A DNA stretch of 8,400 bases from Bacteroidales bacterium UBA3623 (GCA_002373715.1 DFLI01000137.1:1356-9755); one strand, 5' to 3'; counted from the first letter of the stretch, positions 1 to 7,120 are shown. Made by a program: numbers and translations. Notes: a model not told the origin generated them from the letters alone.

Positions 1-192
1 GTCCCATGGACTGGACCGTTGGACCGGTTTTGCCAGGGTTTTGCTGCCCAACGTCCCAACCATTGGACCGTTGGGCCACTTTTGGCCGGGTTTCCGTGCC
101 TAACGTCCCAACCATTGGACCGTTGGACCGCTTTTGCTTGGGTTTTGCTGCCCAACGTCCCACCCATTGGACCGTTGGACCACTGGGACGGG
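1..192. repeat. 52-bp tandem repeat array, about 3.7 copies, open at the left edge
   Basis: Four in-phase units are visible: 1-46 (cut by the window edge), 47-98, 99-150 and 151-192 (last unit truncated). Period 52 is read directly: CCCAACGTCCCA at 47, CCTAACGTCCCA at 99 and CCCAACGTCCCA at 151. Each unit carries ATTGGACCGTTGGACC or a close variant, which is itself a tandem of TTGGACCG, followed by a T/G-rich spacer ending in GCTG or CGTG. The arms CCAACG and CGTTGG in each unit are inverted, so every unit can fold. The period is not a multiple of three and the reading frames crossing it give no recognisable protein, so I treat it as non-coding. It lies directly downstream of the minus-strand gene ending at 195. 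The repeat family is not one I can name. Confidence 0.9.
156..190. repeat. Inverted repeat capping the tandem array, possible hairpin
   Basis: CGTCCCA at 156-162 is the exact complement of TGGGACG at 184-190, with 21 bases between. The left arm belongs to the last 52-bp unit. The right arm lies where that unit stops matching the others, so the array edge and the hairpin coincide. It begins 5 bp beyond the stop codon of the minus-strand HhH/barrel gene, so it could stabilise that transcript's 3' end or help termination. No T-run follows on the minus strand, so a classical intrinsic terminator is not supported. Confidence 0.5.
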
Positions 193-194
193 CA

Positions 195-1823
195 TCAGTA
201 TGCTGCCTGCAGCTGGAAGTTGAGCGTGGGTGAAGGCTCGCGCTCTTTTCGGACCATATACCCACCGCGCAAATGGGCTTTCAGGGTGAAGCGGCGGCCC
301 AGGCGGAGCTTGTAGCCGGCGGTAAGGGAGGCCGACAGGCCCTGCCCGGAATAGGCGGGCACAGAAAAAGCACCGGGGGCGTCTCGCTCGTAGCAGTAAA
401 TGCGGTCGGCCCACTCCGGAATGGAAAAGGCCACAAAACGCAGATAGGCCGATAAAACATCGTTCTTATATCCGCCCTCCAGGTAGCTCAGGAGCCCCCA
501 GGCCTTGCAGCGAACTACCTCCCCACGCAGAATGGAAAGCCACGGCCCGTGGGCAAACTTGACATCCAGGCGCAGGTCTGTACGAGGATTCTCGTAGTTC
601 CGGTAGCGCTCTGTGAGCCGCAGAGCCAGTGCCCAGGCCGACGCAAATTGCCAATTAAATGTAGCATAGCCCCGCAGCTGAAAACGGCGGGGATCCACAC
701 CCACCAGCGGCAAAAGAGCAGCATCCAGCGTTACCGACGCAGACCAGGCCGATACAGAACTGCCAAACCCAGACTTCCCGGCCAGCGGAACCCATCGGCC
801 GCTTTGCAGAGAATAGCCGGCGGCCAGGGCATATTCGCCGTACTTCTTCCCGCTGAACTGCGAGGGTAATACGCGTCCCTGGAGTGCCAGCTTGCCCTTT
901 TCTCCCAATTTCCAGCGGGCCGATGCCTTGCCGGCAACCGCCTTGTTCCGATAGGCTATCTCCGCCGAATAATCCGCACCCCGAAGGTTGACACGACTCT
1001 CCAGCGAGCCGGAGACCCCGTCTGAAGGGCTCCAGGCCAGCGTGGTGCCCACGTGTCCCCATCGGCCCAGATATTCCGCGTGCGTGCCAAAAGCCAGGTC
1101 TAGCGTACCCCAGGTTGATGCCCTCCAGCGCCTCCCTCCATACTCATAGGCTGCCCCACAGTGCACAGAGGAGGAGGTATAGGACCAAACAGGGGCAATC
1201 CCACTGCTGCGCCTGATGAAGGCATCTACTGTGGAAAGACTCTCCATGGTGAAACCGCTCCATTGGGCCAGGCCTTCACCGTACCGTACGTTAAAGTGGC
1301 CTAGCACCAGGCGTCCGAAACGGGTATCCAACTCCCCGTGGGCCGTCCAGTCCGGGTTGCGCCAGGCGCCTCCTACCCGCCAGTTTTCACCGCTCACTTT
1401 TGCCTTCACGCCAACAGTTTTGAGGGTGGTTCTGACCAGTGCTTCCGACTTCACACGTACTGTATCCACGGACCCAGGTAAGCGTCTGGATTCTAATGAT
1501 AAGAACGGCCTCAATGCATCTACTGCTTCATGTCCGAATCCGTCCACCAACATCAGCTCTTCCCAGGAGAGGATGTCTCCGTGGGTGGCCCTGTAATCGG
1601 CCAAAGTGGCTATCTGGTATTCCGTCAAAAGTCCCGGCCTCAGGTGCCCGGCATTCACCCGAACCTTTCCCATGCCTTCCAGGCGCTCCACCCAGTCCTG
1701 GTCCAGCTCTTCTTCGGTGGAAGCACCGGACAAATACATGGCGGCCCGGATAACGGACTCATCCTGGGCACTGGCCATTAGTGAAATGAGGCCCAGCAGG
1801 GCCCCGCAAATAAACTGTCTCAT
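195..1823 (-). CDS. Helix-hairpin-helix protein with predicted outer-membrane beta-barrel
   Basis: This 542-residue exported protein starts with a signal peptide (about 1-19, ending MASAQ). Residues about 55-108 form a ComEA-like helix-hairpin-helix region, with VNAGHLRPGLL, then ILSWEELMLVDGFG and a final LRPFL. The rest, from about 120, alternates polar and hydrophobic residues, is rich in Gly, Tyr and Trp, and ends in an aromatic residue (QAAY), as expected of an outer-membrane beta-barrel. Landmarks I associate with this Bacteroidota family are LVLGHFNVRYGEGLAQWSGF (172-191) and DRIYCYERDAPGAFSVPAYSGQG (473-495). The function of the family is not established. HhH domains usually bind DNA without sequence specificity, so a role in periplasmic DNA handling is possible but is inference. 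It is monocistronic in view, diverges from hpt, and ends 2 bp from the 52-bp repeat array. No convincing promoter is visible for it in the 118-bp spacer. Confidence 0.85.
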   Translation of the reverse strand: MRQFICGALLGLISLMASAQDESVIRAAMYLSGASTEEELDQDWVERLEGMGKVRVNAGHLRPGLLTEYQIATLADYRATHGDILSWEELMLVDGFGHEAVDALRPFLSLESRRLPGSVDTVRVKSEALVRTTLKTVGVKAKVSGENWRVGGAWRNPDWTAHGELDTRFGRLVLGHFNVRYGEGLAQWSGFTMESLSTVDAFIRRSSGIAPVWSYTSSSVHCGAAYEYGGRRWRASTWGTLDLAFGTHAEYLGRWGHVGTTLAWSPSDGVSGSLESRVNLRGADYSAEIAYRNKAVAGKASARWKLGEKGKLALQGRVLPSQFSGKKYGEYALAAGYSLQSGRWVPLAGKSGFGSSVSAWSASVTLDAALLPLVGVDPRRFQLRGYATFNWQFASAWALALRLTERYRNYENPRTDLRLDVKFAHGPWLSILRGEVVRCKAWGLLSYLEGGYKNDVLSAYLRFVAFSIPEWADRIYCYERDAPGAFSVPAYSGQGLSASLTAGYKLRLGRRFTLKAHLRGGYMVRKEREPSPTLNFQLQAAY

Positions 1824-1910
1824 TCCTCCAAGTTACGAAGCCGGTTCCGGATTGAACAGTACCTGTTAATAAAATGTGTTGTTTCAGGGGGTATTTTGTG
1901 TGTTTTTTAC

Positions 1911-1918
1911 TATTTTTG
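1911..1918 (+). promoter_or_regulatory. Candidate -7 promoter element for hpt-adk
   Basis: TATTTTTG matches the Bacteroidota -7 consensus TAnnTTTG and ends 23 bp before the hpt ATG. No TTG lies at the usual 17-23 bp upstream. The nearest are at 1896-1898 (12 bp) and 1879-1881 (29 bp), so only the -7 half is supported. The surrounding T-rich stretch makes a chance match plausible. Confidence 0.35.
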
Positions 1919-1941
1919 CATAGATTTTTGCACACAAATCG

Positions 1942-2493
1942 ATGGAAAACAAAATTACCCTTCACGACAAAACATTCAAACTGTTCATCCCCAACGAAAA
2001 GATTGAGCAAGCCATCGATGCCGTGGCCGCCCGCTTAAATGCAGACTATGCAGATGCCACGGATGAAGATCCCGTCATCCTCCTCTGCACCCTGAACGGC
2101 GCCATCATCTATGCGGCAGAACTGCTTAAGCGCATCAACTTCCCCCTGGTTCTCAAGGCCTGCAAGCTCTCTTCCTATGCCGGAACCAAGTCTACGGGCT
2201 ACATTAAGACGGAAGTGCCGCTTCCTGCCAACCTGCAAGGTCGCCGGGTCATTATTGTGGAAGACATCGTAGATACAGGTAGCACCATCGTGGTCCTGAA
2301 AGACCTCCTGCAGGCCGCCAATGTGCGGGATGCTAAGGTTTGCACCATGCTGGTAAAGCCTGAAGTGTACAAGAAGTCTGTGAAGCTGGACTACGTGGCC
2401 ATGGAAATCCCCAACCGCTTTATAGTGGGCTTCGGCTTGGATTACGACGAACTGGGCCGCAATATCAAAGACATTTACGTCTTGGACGAATAA
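1942..2493 (+). CDS. hpt: Hypoxanthine phosphoribosyltransferase
   Basis: This 183-residue cytoplasmic enzyme of purine salvage transfers the phosphoribosyl group of PRPP to hypoxanthine (often also guanine), giving IMP or GMP. The PRPP-binding signature is VIIVEDIVDTGST at 103-115, with the acidic pair E107/D108. The first active-site loop is CTLNGA (49-54), with Asn where many homologues have Lys. The flexible lid carries SSYAGTKSTG (77-86). The purine-binding end is PNRFIVGFGLDYDELGRN (157-174). The length is normal for bacterial HPRTs. The start at 1942 is favoured because it gives the family's normal N-terminus and follows a T-rich promoter-like region. It is followed after 24 bp by adk on the same strand, and the two are very likely co-transcribed. 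In other Bacteroidales, as I recall, obgE often follows adk; here a terminator does. Confidence 0.95.
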   Translation: MENKITLHDKTFKLFIPNEKIEQAIDAVAARLNADYADATDEDPVILLCTLNGAIIYAAELLKRINFPLVLKACKLSSYAGTKSTGYIKTEVPLPANLQGRRVIIVEDIVDTGSTIVVLKDLLQAANVRDAKVCTMLVKPEVYKKSVKLDYVAMEIPNRFIVGFGLDYDELGRNIKDIYVLDE

Positions 2494-2517
2494 AGAAACT
2501 ATAAACGAACACTGGAT

Positions 2518-3090
2518 ATGAAGTATTTTGTATTATTCGGCCCTCCCGGTGCAGGTAAAGGCACCCAGGCCGGCTCTATGGTAGAGCGCTACAAGCTGTG
2601 CCACCTCTCTACCGGAGAACTCCTCCGCAGCGAAATTGCCGCCGGTACCCCGCTGGGTTTGAAGGCCAAAGCCCTCATTGAGGGAGGCAACCTGGTGCCC
2701 GACGAGGTAGTGGAAGGCATGATTGAATCCAAGTTCAAGAGCGTGAAGGATGTGGACGGCTTCCTGCTGGACGGCTTCCCCCGCACCATCGCTCAGGCAG
2801 AGGCTCTGGACGCCATGCTGGACAAGAACGGCGAAACGGTTACCGCTTGCGTTTCACTCATGATTCCGGACGAGCTCATCCATGAGCGCATCGCCCACCG
2901 TGCCAACATAGAAGGCAGGGCCGATGACGCCCGCCCCGAGGTGGTGGAAAACCGCGTGAAAACCTATCACGCCAAAACCGAGCCGCTCATTGAGTTCTAC
3001 AAGAAGGCCAACCACTACCACGAAATCGACGGCGTCGGCACCATAGACGAAGTCCGCGAGAGAATCTTCTCGGAAATGGATCAGTTCTAA
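2518..3090 (+). CDS. adk: Adenylate kinase (short form)
   Basis: This enzyme catalyses ATP + AMP = 2 ADP in the cytosol and keeps adenylate pools balanced. The P-loop is GPPGAGKGT (8-16), the AMP-binding region includes HLSTGELLR (29-37) and LVPDEVV (59-65), and DGFPRT lies at 85-90. The LID is the short type: around RANIEGRADDARPE (128-141) there is no long insertion and no zinc-binding cysteines. This explains the 190-residue length against about 215 for E. coli Adk. Conserved arginines of the GRADD motif and of ENRVKTY (144-150) are present. The gene lies 24 bp behind hpt, giving a salvage/energy-charge pair, and 9 bp before a strong terminator hairpin. Confidence 0.96.
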   Translation: MKYFVLFGPPGAGKGTQAGSMVERYKLCHLSTGELLRSEIAAGTPLGLKAKALIEGGNLVPDEVVEGMIESKFKSVKDVDGFLLDGFPRTIAQAEALDAMLDKNGETVTACVSLMIPDELIHERIAHRANIEGRADDARPEVVENRVKTYHAKTEPLIEFYKKANHYHEIDGVGTIDEVRERIFSEMDQF

Positions 3091-3099
3091 AACATCTGA

Positions 3100-3122
3100 G
3101 GCCCGGTCTCCGGGCCTTTTTT
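3100..3122 (+). terminator. Intrinsic terminator of hpt-adk, between convergent genes
   Basis: A perfect 7-bp G+C stem, GGCCCGG (3100-3106) and CCGGGCC (3110-3116), with a TCT loop is followed directly by six T (3117-3122). It starts 9 bp after the adk stop and ends 6 bp before the stop codon of the convergent lipoprotein gene. On the minus strand the same hairpin would follow the lipoprotein gene, but its 3' flank (TCAGATGTTTT) has a poor U-tract. It is therefore strong for adk and at best a weak stop for the par operon. Confidence 0.92.
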
Positions 3123-3128
3123 AGTGGC

Positions 3129-3872
3129 CTAACGGTCCAGGGAGAGGGACGTTAGAGCGGTGTCTGAAGAAATGGTGAAGGAGCCGATGGGGGAGTAAAA
3201 GACACGGTCGTAAAGGATGGCTCCGGCGACATAGAAATACTCGTGACTAGGTTTAATAGCAGTATGTAGTATGGAAAATATACCATTGGACAGGTCGCAG
3301 GGGGCCATTTGCCTATAATTGGGCCTATTGGCTTCTATCTCTGCGATGAGATACTCCTTTTCGCTGTATACAAGAAAAAACGTACCCTTCAAAAGATCCA
3401 TATATTCCGTGTCCAATTTAGCAGAGAGCGTCACGGAACTCGGGTTCTCAAGTGAAACAGGCAAAAGACTTACGGACGCCTCCATCGGTTTTGTTGTGAA
3501 TGACTTTATATCACCCATTAACCAGTCTTTGAATACGGTAGTCGCTCTGTAATAATAGGTGACTCCAGGATGAAGGTCGCTGATTTTGGCCGAGTATTCA
3601 TAATTTACCGCCTCGAGTTCCTGTCTGTTGCGTGAAAGTGTCCAGATGCTTGTACCACCGTAAACTGCAGGAGTCTCATTCATAGAATAGATGAATCCGA
3701 AAGGGACAGTCCCCATGCTTGCCGGCGGATATCCATATCCATGGAGTACGGCAGAGAAGGGGGTAATATCGGTAACGGATCCTGTGACTACACGGAGTGT
3801 TTCATCTTCCGACTTGCCGCAGGATAGCAGAAGCAAGAAGATAAACGCAAGCGATATGAATTTGCATTTCAT
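3129..3872 (-). CDS. Lipoprotein with two fibronectin-III-like modules, unknown function
   Basis: This 247-residue protein has a hydrophobic leader (5-16) and lipobox LLSC, so Cys18 should be lipidated. It is followed by GKSEDE; the S-E-D-E at 21-24 fits the Bacteroidota lipoprotein export signal S(D/E)3, which predicts surface exposure. Two beta-rich modules follow. About 27-128 ends in LHPGVTYYYRA...KSFTT, a common fibronectin-III-like ending in Bacteroidales lipoproteins. About 131-236 has a parallel ending, IKPSHEYFYVAGAILYD...GSFTIS. No catalytic motif is seen. The start lies 3 bp beyond the transglycosylase stop, so it is the last gene of the par operon. Base composition differs from its neighbours: 21 of 60 and 22 of 60 G+C at 3361-3420 and 3481-3540, against 38 of 60 at 4381-4440 in the preceding gene. 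It may be a lineage-specific or acquired addition. Confidence 0.8.
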   Translation of the reverse strand: MKCKFISLAFIFLLLLSCGKSEDETLRVVTGSVTDITPFSAVLHGYGYPPASMGTVPFGFIYSMNETPAVYGGTSIWTLSRNRQELEAVNYEYSAKISDLHPGVTYYYRATTVFKDWLMGDIKSFTTKPMEASVSLLPVSLENPSSVTLSAKLDTEYMDLLKGTFFLVYSEKEYLIAEIEANRPNYRQMAPCDLSNGIFSILHTAIKPSHEYFYVAGAILYDRVFYSPIGSFTISSDTALTSLSLDR

Positions 3873-3875
3873 ATA

Positions 3876-5282
3876 CTATCGCTTGCCGACCTTCAGGCGC
3901 TGGCCTATGGCGATGCGGTCGCTCTTGAGGTTGTTCCAGCTCTTGAGCTGGCGCACGGAAGTGTGGTACTTGCGCGCAATCTTGCCCAGGTTGTCTCCGG
4001 ACTTGACCTTGTAGTATACCCACTGCGGCGTGGCGGAGGGGCGGGAAGTCTGGACGGGGCGGCCGGCCACCGTTTCTCGGCCGTCTTCCACTTTGGTGGT
4101 GAACAGGACATCGGCCTTGTACCTATAAATGCTGTCCTGCATATCCAGGAAGGCCGATGAATAGTTGAACGGCAGGCGAATCACTTCGTCGGAATGGGCG
4201 CCCGGAACAATGTCGTTGTAGTACTGGGGATTGAGGTCTCGGACATCGGCCAGGGGAATGCCCAGCACATCGCTGATCTGGCTGAAATGCAGATTCTTGT
4301 GGATGTGGAAGGTGTCCACATACGTGGGCAGGGACATGGGTGCAGCCTTGAGGCCATACTCGTTGGCATAGTTGAAGGCGTACATGGCACCCACCATGGC
4401 GGGCACGTAACCGCGGGTTTCGCGCGGGAGGTATTCGTAGATGCTCCAGAAGTCCCGCTTGCCACCGGCGCGCTTGATGGCCTTGTTCACGTTACCGGAA
4501 CCGCAGTTGTAGGAGGAAATGGCCAGCGACCAGTCTCCGAAGATACGGTAGGCATCCTTGAAATAGCGGGCGGCGGCGTCCATGGAGGCCAGGGGATCCA
4601 TGCGTTCGTCGGCATAGGAATCTATGCGCAGGCCATAGCTGAGGGCCGTGCGATACATGAACTGCCACATGCCTTTGGCACCCACGCGGGATTCTGCCCG
4701 GGGGTTGAAGGCGCTCTCAATGATGGCTACGTATTTGAGTTCCAGCGGGAGGTCGTAGCGGCGGAAAGTTTCCTCGATGAGCGGGAAGTAGTACTGGGAC
4801 AGGCCCATCATTTCCGACATCTTGGCGGGCATTTTCTCCGAATACAGCACCATATAGTTCTTCACCGTCTCGTTGAAGGGGAGGGTGATGAAGGAATTCA
4901 TTTCTTCCAGGCGACGCATGAGCACGGAATCCGGCACGTCGGTAGTGAATACCACGGAGTCCATATCGTACTGCTCACGGCCAGGGATGCGGCTTTGGCG
5001 GTGCATGTACCACTGACTGAGCAAGGTATCTGTACTGGCCGATGAATAGTCTTCCAACCCAGCGGAAACCTTGTTCTCGTTCTCTCCGGAAAGCTCTTCC
5101 TCTATGAATTCGCGGTCTATGGCATCTGCCTTATAGGCGGCCACTTCCTCCTCCAGGGCCGCTACTCGTTTGAGCAGCTGGGCATTTTCTTTCTGCAAGT
5201 CCCTCCTGGATTTGCGGAGAATCTGCGATTGGGCCGGAAGGGCCAGGATAAGAATACTAACTATTAAAACTAACTTCTTCAT
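3876..5282 (-). CDS. LysM-containing lytic transglycosylase, MltD-like
   Basis: This 468-residue envelope enzyme is predicted to cleave the MurNAc-GlcNAc bond of peptidoglycan non-hydrolytically, leaving 1,6-anhydro ends. It has a signal peptide (about 1-19, ALPAQSQ) and a predicted coiled coil at about 25-65 rich in Lys, Glu and Leu. The goose-lysozyme-like/SLT domain spans about 160-310. It has catalytic Glu189 in IIESAFNP, then GAKGMWQFM (201-209), ISSYNCGSGNV (255-264) and the GYVPA of MltD-type enzymes (291-295). The C-terminus has a clear LysM at about 423-465 (YYKVKSGDNLGKIARKYHTS to GQRLKV) for glycan binding. A diverged LysM-like stretch, about 325-370, precedes it. The leader has no lipobox, so it is predicted to be periplasmic rather than a lipoprotein like E. 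coli MltD. The start is 3 bp from the stop of the DUF5683 gene, indicating translational coupling. Confidence 0.93.
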   Translation of the reverse strand: MKKLVLIVSILILALPAQSQILRKSRRDLQKENAQLLKRVAALEEEVAAYKADAIDREFIEEELSGENENKVSAGLEDYSSASTDTLLSQWYMHRQSRIPGREQYDMDSVVFTTDVPDSVLMRRLEEMNSFITLPFNETVKNYMVLYSEKMPAKMSEMMGLSQYYFPLIEETFRRYDLPLELKYVAIIESAFNPRAESRVGAKGMWQFMYRTALSYGLRIDSYADERMDPLASMDAAARYFKDAYRIFGDWSLAISSYNCGSGNVNKAIKRAGGKRDFWSIYEYLPRETRGYVPAMVGAMYAFNYANEYGLKAAPMSLPTYVDTFHIHKNLHFSQISDVLGIPLADVRDLNPQYYNDIVPGAHSDEVIRLPFNYSSAFLDMQDSIYRYKADVLFTTKVEDGRETVAGRPVQTSRPSATPQWVYYKVKSGDNLGKIARKYHTSVRQLKSWNNLKSDRIAIGQRLKVGKR

Positions 5283-5285
5283 ACA

Positions 5286-6200
5286 CTAAAACTTGAGGCC
5301 GATGGAAAGGCCCACGGCCGGGCGGGAGCCATTGACCATGGCATAATCTCCCATGGGGATGACAGAAGGGGCCACCTTCATGCTTAATTCGTCGTTCACC
5401 TCGAAATCCTGCATATAGGCAAACACATTGGCGTCTATCACCTGCAGCAGGTAGGAAACGGCCACCGCCAGGATGGAATAATCCCTTAAGCGGCGATAGG
5501 CATCTCTATAATATTTGGCATTTTCGGCGCTCTGGGGCGGTTTTTCCACATCGGGATCTTCCGAGGTGGCTTGGTCGTAAACCCATTTCCAGCGCTTGTA
5601 TTGCATGTTGTTTTCTACCACAAAGTGGACACTGCCGGCCATGAGGCCCCAGTAGAGCGGCACCTTCCAGAATTCTCCATTATATAGCTGGCCCAGGCCG
5701 GGCAGCAGAATGGAGTATACGGTAGATTTGGCCGGGTTGGGGTATTTGCCCTTTTCATAGCAAACGGCACCGTCCATGAGGGAACCCCAGTAGAACAGAC
5801 CGGCTCCTACATAAGACAAGGTGCTGTAAAGCTTGTACTTTTCCTCTCCGGTGCTCTTGTACTGATTATTAAAGTGGATGCCGCCATAAATACCGGCACC
5901 TATTCCACCATAAATAATGGGCAGTTTCCAGTACTGTTTGTGGTAAATCTGGGTGCCGCCGATAAGGACGGCAGAGCCCATGGACAAGGTTTTGAGGGAA
6001 GCCGTACGCTTATGGGCCAGGCCGCCGAAATACTCCTTGAAACTGAACAGCTGACTGGTGTCGGTGGCCGTTTTCTCGGTGGTATCGGCATAGGTTTGGG
6101 TGAAGGCATCTCTCTTAAACTGGTCGTCCCTGTATTGGGCCGACAGGGGAAGAGAAGCCATCAGGCAACCCAAAAGCACTATGAAGCTTCTGAACTTCAT
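5286..6200 (-). CDS. DUF5683 integral membrane protein with an internal duplication
   Basis: This 304-residue protein has a cleavable-looking signal (1-21, LPLSAQ) and several hydrophobic segments (about 71-110, 126-146, 158-195 and 240-262). The canonical DUF5683 core is the C-terminal half: SILLPGLGQLYNGEFWKVP (163-181), NNMQYK (197-202), a charged loop, LRDYSILAVAVSYLLQVIDANV (238-259) and FEVNDELSMKVAPS (266-279). A second, diverged copy of the Q-Y-WK-P...NN-QYK pattern lies at 84-115, about 87 residues earlier. The protein ends in GLSIGLKF, strand-like with a terminal Phe. The function of the family is unknown. It overlaps the parB stop by 4 bp (ATGA), so translation is coupled to parB. 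Genes of this family recur beside parAB and a lytic transglycosylase in Bacteroidota, which suggests an envelope role linked to the cell cycle; that role is inference. Confidence 0.88.
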   Translation of the reverse strand: MKFRSFIVLLGCLMASLPLSAQYRDDQFKRDAFTQTYADTTEKTATDTSQLFSFKEYFGGLAHKRTASLKTLSMGSAVLIGGTQIYHKQYWKLPIIYGGIGAGIYGGIHFNNQYKSTGEEKYKLYSTLSYVGAGLFYWGSLMDGAVCYEKGKYPNPAKSTVYSILLPGLGQLYNGEFWKVPLYWGLMAGSVHFVVENNMQYKRWKWVYDQATSEDPDVEKPPQSAENAKYYRDAYRRLRDYSILAVAVSYLLQVIDANVFAYMQDFEVNDELSMKVAPSVIPMGDYAMVNGSRPAVGLSIGLKF

Positions 6201-7120
6201 CTTTGGTCCAGCGCCTTCATGAATTCTTCCATCTGGGCGTCGGAATCGAACTTGATGGTGAGAACGCCCTTACCGTCCCGGTTGCGACGGAGGGAGATAT
6301 TCTCTCCAAAGTACTTACCCACATTCTCCAGAAGGCGATAATACATTTCCGGAAGGGTGCCGGGCTCTTCCTTCTTCTTGGAGGAAGGAGCCTGGTCCAG
6401 AGACTTAATTTTGTCTTCCAGCTGACGAACGGAAAGACCGTTTTTCACAATGAGGTCGCACAGCATTTCCTGGGTGGCAGGGTCTTCCACTGCCAGCAGC
6501 ACCTTGGCATGGCCCACGCTCAGAAGGCCCACCTTTAAATCGTGCTGTACCTTGGCGGGAAGTTTGAGAAGACGCAGCTGGTTGGCCACAGAAGCGCGCT
6601 TTTTGCCCACTCTGTCGGCCATTTGTTCCTGCGTGAGGCGGCATTCCTCCATGAGGCGCTGATAGCTCATGGCCACCTCAATAGGATCCAGATTTTCACG
6701 CTGGATATTCTCCACGATGGCCATTTCCAGCATGCCCTGCTCGGACGCGTCCCGGATATAGGCGGGCACCATGTCCATACCTGCCATGATGGAAGCGCGG
6801 TAACGGCGCTCACCGCTGATAATCTGGTATTTTTCTCCGCGGCGACGCACCGTAATGGGCTGGATAAGGCCGAAGGTGCGGATGCTCTCGCACAGTTCCT
6901 GCATGGCCTCCGAATCGAAGGTCATACGGGGCTGGTAGGGGTTGGGCTCTATAAGGTCTACGGGAATGCGAAGCACGTCGGAAGTATCCTGCGGCTTAAC
7001 CTCGGCCGTAACCACAGCCTTGTTAATATATCCTACGGGTTTGCGGAGCTCGGAGAGGTCTTCTCCTCCCAGGAGGGCTCCCAGGCCCTTACCCAGGCGG
7101 GAGGGATTGTTATTCGCCAT
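6197..7120 (-). CDS. parB: Chromosome-partitioning protein ParB (Spo0J family)
   Basis: This CTP-dependent DNA clamp loads at parS sites near the origin, spreads along DNA and stimulates ParA. The N-terminal RLGKGLGALLGGE (8-20) is the basic ParA-activating motif. The CTP-binding ParB/Srx domain shows NPYQPR (60-65), the GERRYRA box (103-109) and ENIQRENLDPIEVA (137-150). A helix-turn-helix for parS binding lies at about 162-188 (LTQEQMADRVGKKRASVANQLRLLKLP), with a C-terminal dimerisation domain at about 257-305. The 307-residue length is normal. Its start lies inside parA (11-bp overlap) and its stop overlaps the next start by 4 bp, so the three proteins are probably made in fixed ratio. 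No full palindromic parS was found by eye in this window. Confidence 0.97.
   Translation of the reverse strand: MANNNPSRLGKGLGALLGGEDLSELRKPVGYINKAVVTAEVKPQDTSDVLRIPVDLIEPNPYQPRMTFDSEAMQELCESIRTFGLIQPITVRRRGEKYQIISGERRYRASIMAGMDMVPAYIRDASEQGMLEMAIVENIQRENLDPIEVAMSYQRLMEECRLTQEQMADRVGKKRASVANQLRLLKLPAKVQHDLKVGLLSVGHAKVLLAVEDPATQEMLCDLIVKNGLSVRQLEDKIKSLDQAPSSKKKEEPGTLPEMYYRLLENVGKYFGENISLRRNRDGKGVLTIKFDSDAQMEEFMKALDQR

Noticed and set aside
1..192. Repeat array as a CRISPR
   Set aside because: Units are contiguous with a fixed 52-bp period and similar sequence throughout. There are no unique spacers and no cas genes nearby.
6..414. Short reading frames crossing the tandem repeats and the 3' end of the HhH gene
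   Set aside because: They arise from the non-coding repeat and from antisense of the barrel gene. They show no family motif, and their periodicity is not a multiple of three.
1824..1941. Promoter for the HhH/barrel gene
   Set aside because: No TAnnTTTG with a spaced TTG is found on the minus strand. GGAGGA lies directly against the ATG, too close to serve as a normal Shine-Dalgarno.
3276..3292. CCATTGGAC near 3284 as a stray copy of the 52-bp repeat
   Set aside because: Only nine bases match and it lies inside the lipoprotein coding sequence. Chance is sufficient.
4194..5045. Long plus-strand frame of 283 codons
   Set aside because: It lies wholly antisense to the well-supported transglycosylase. 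Its Gly/His/Val-rich composition reflects complementary codon bias, and no domain is recognisable.
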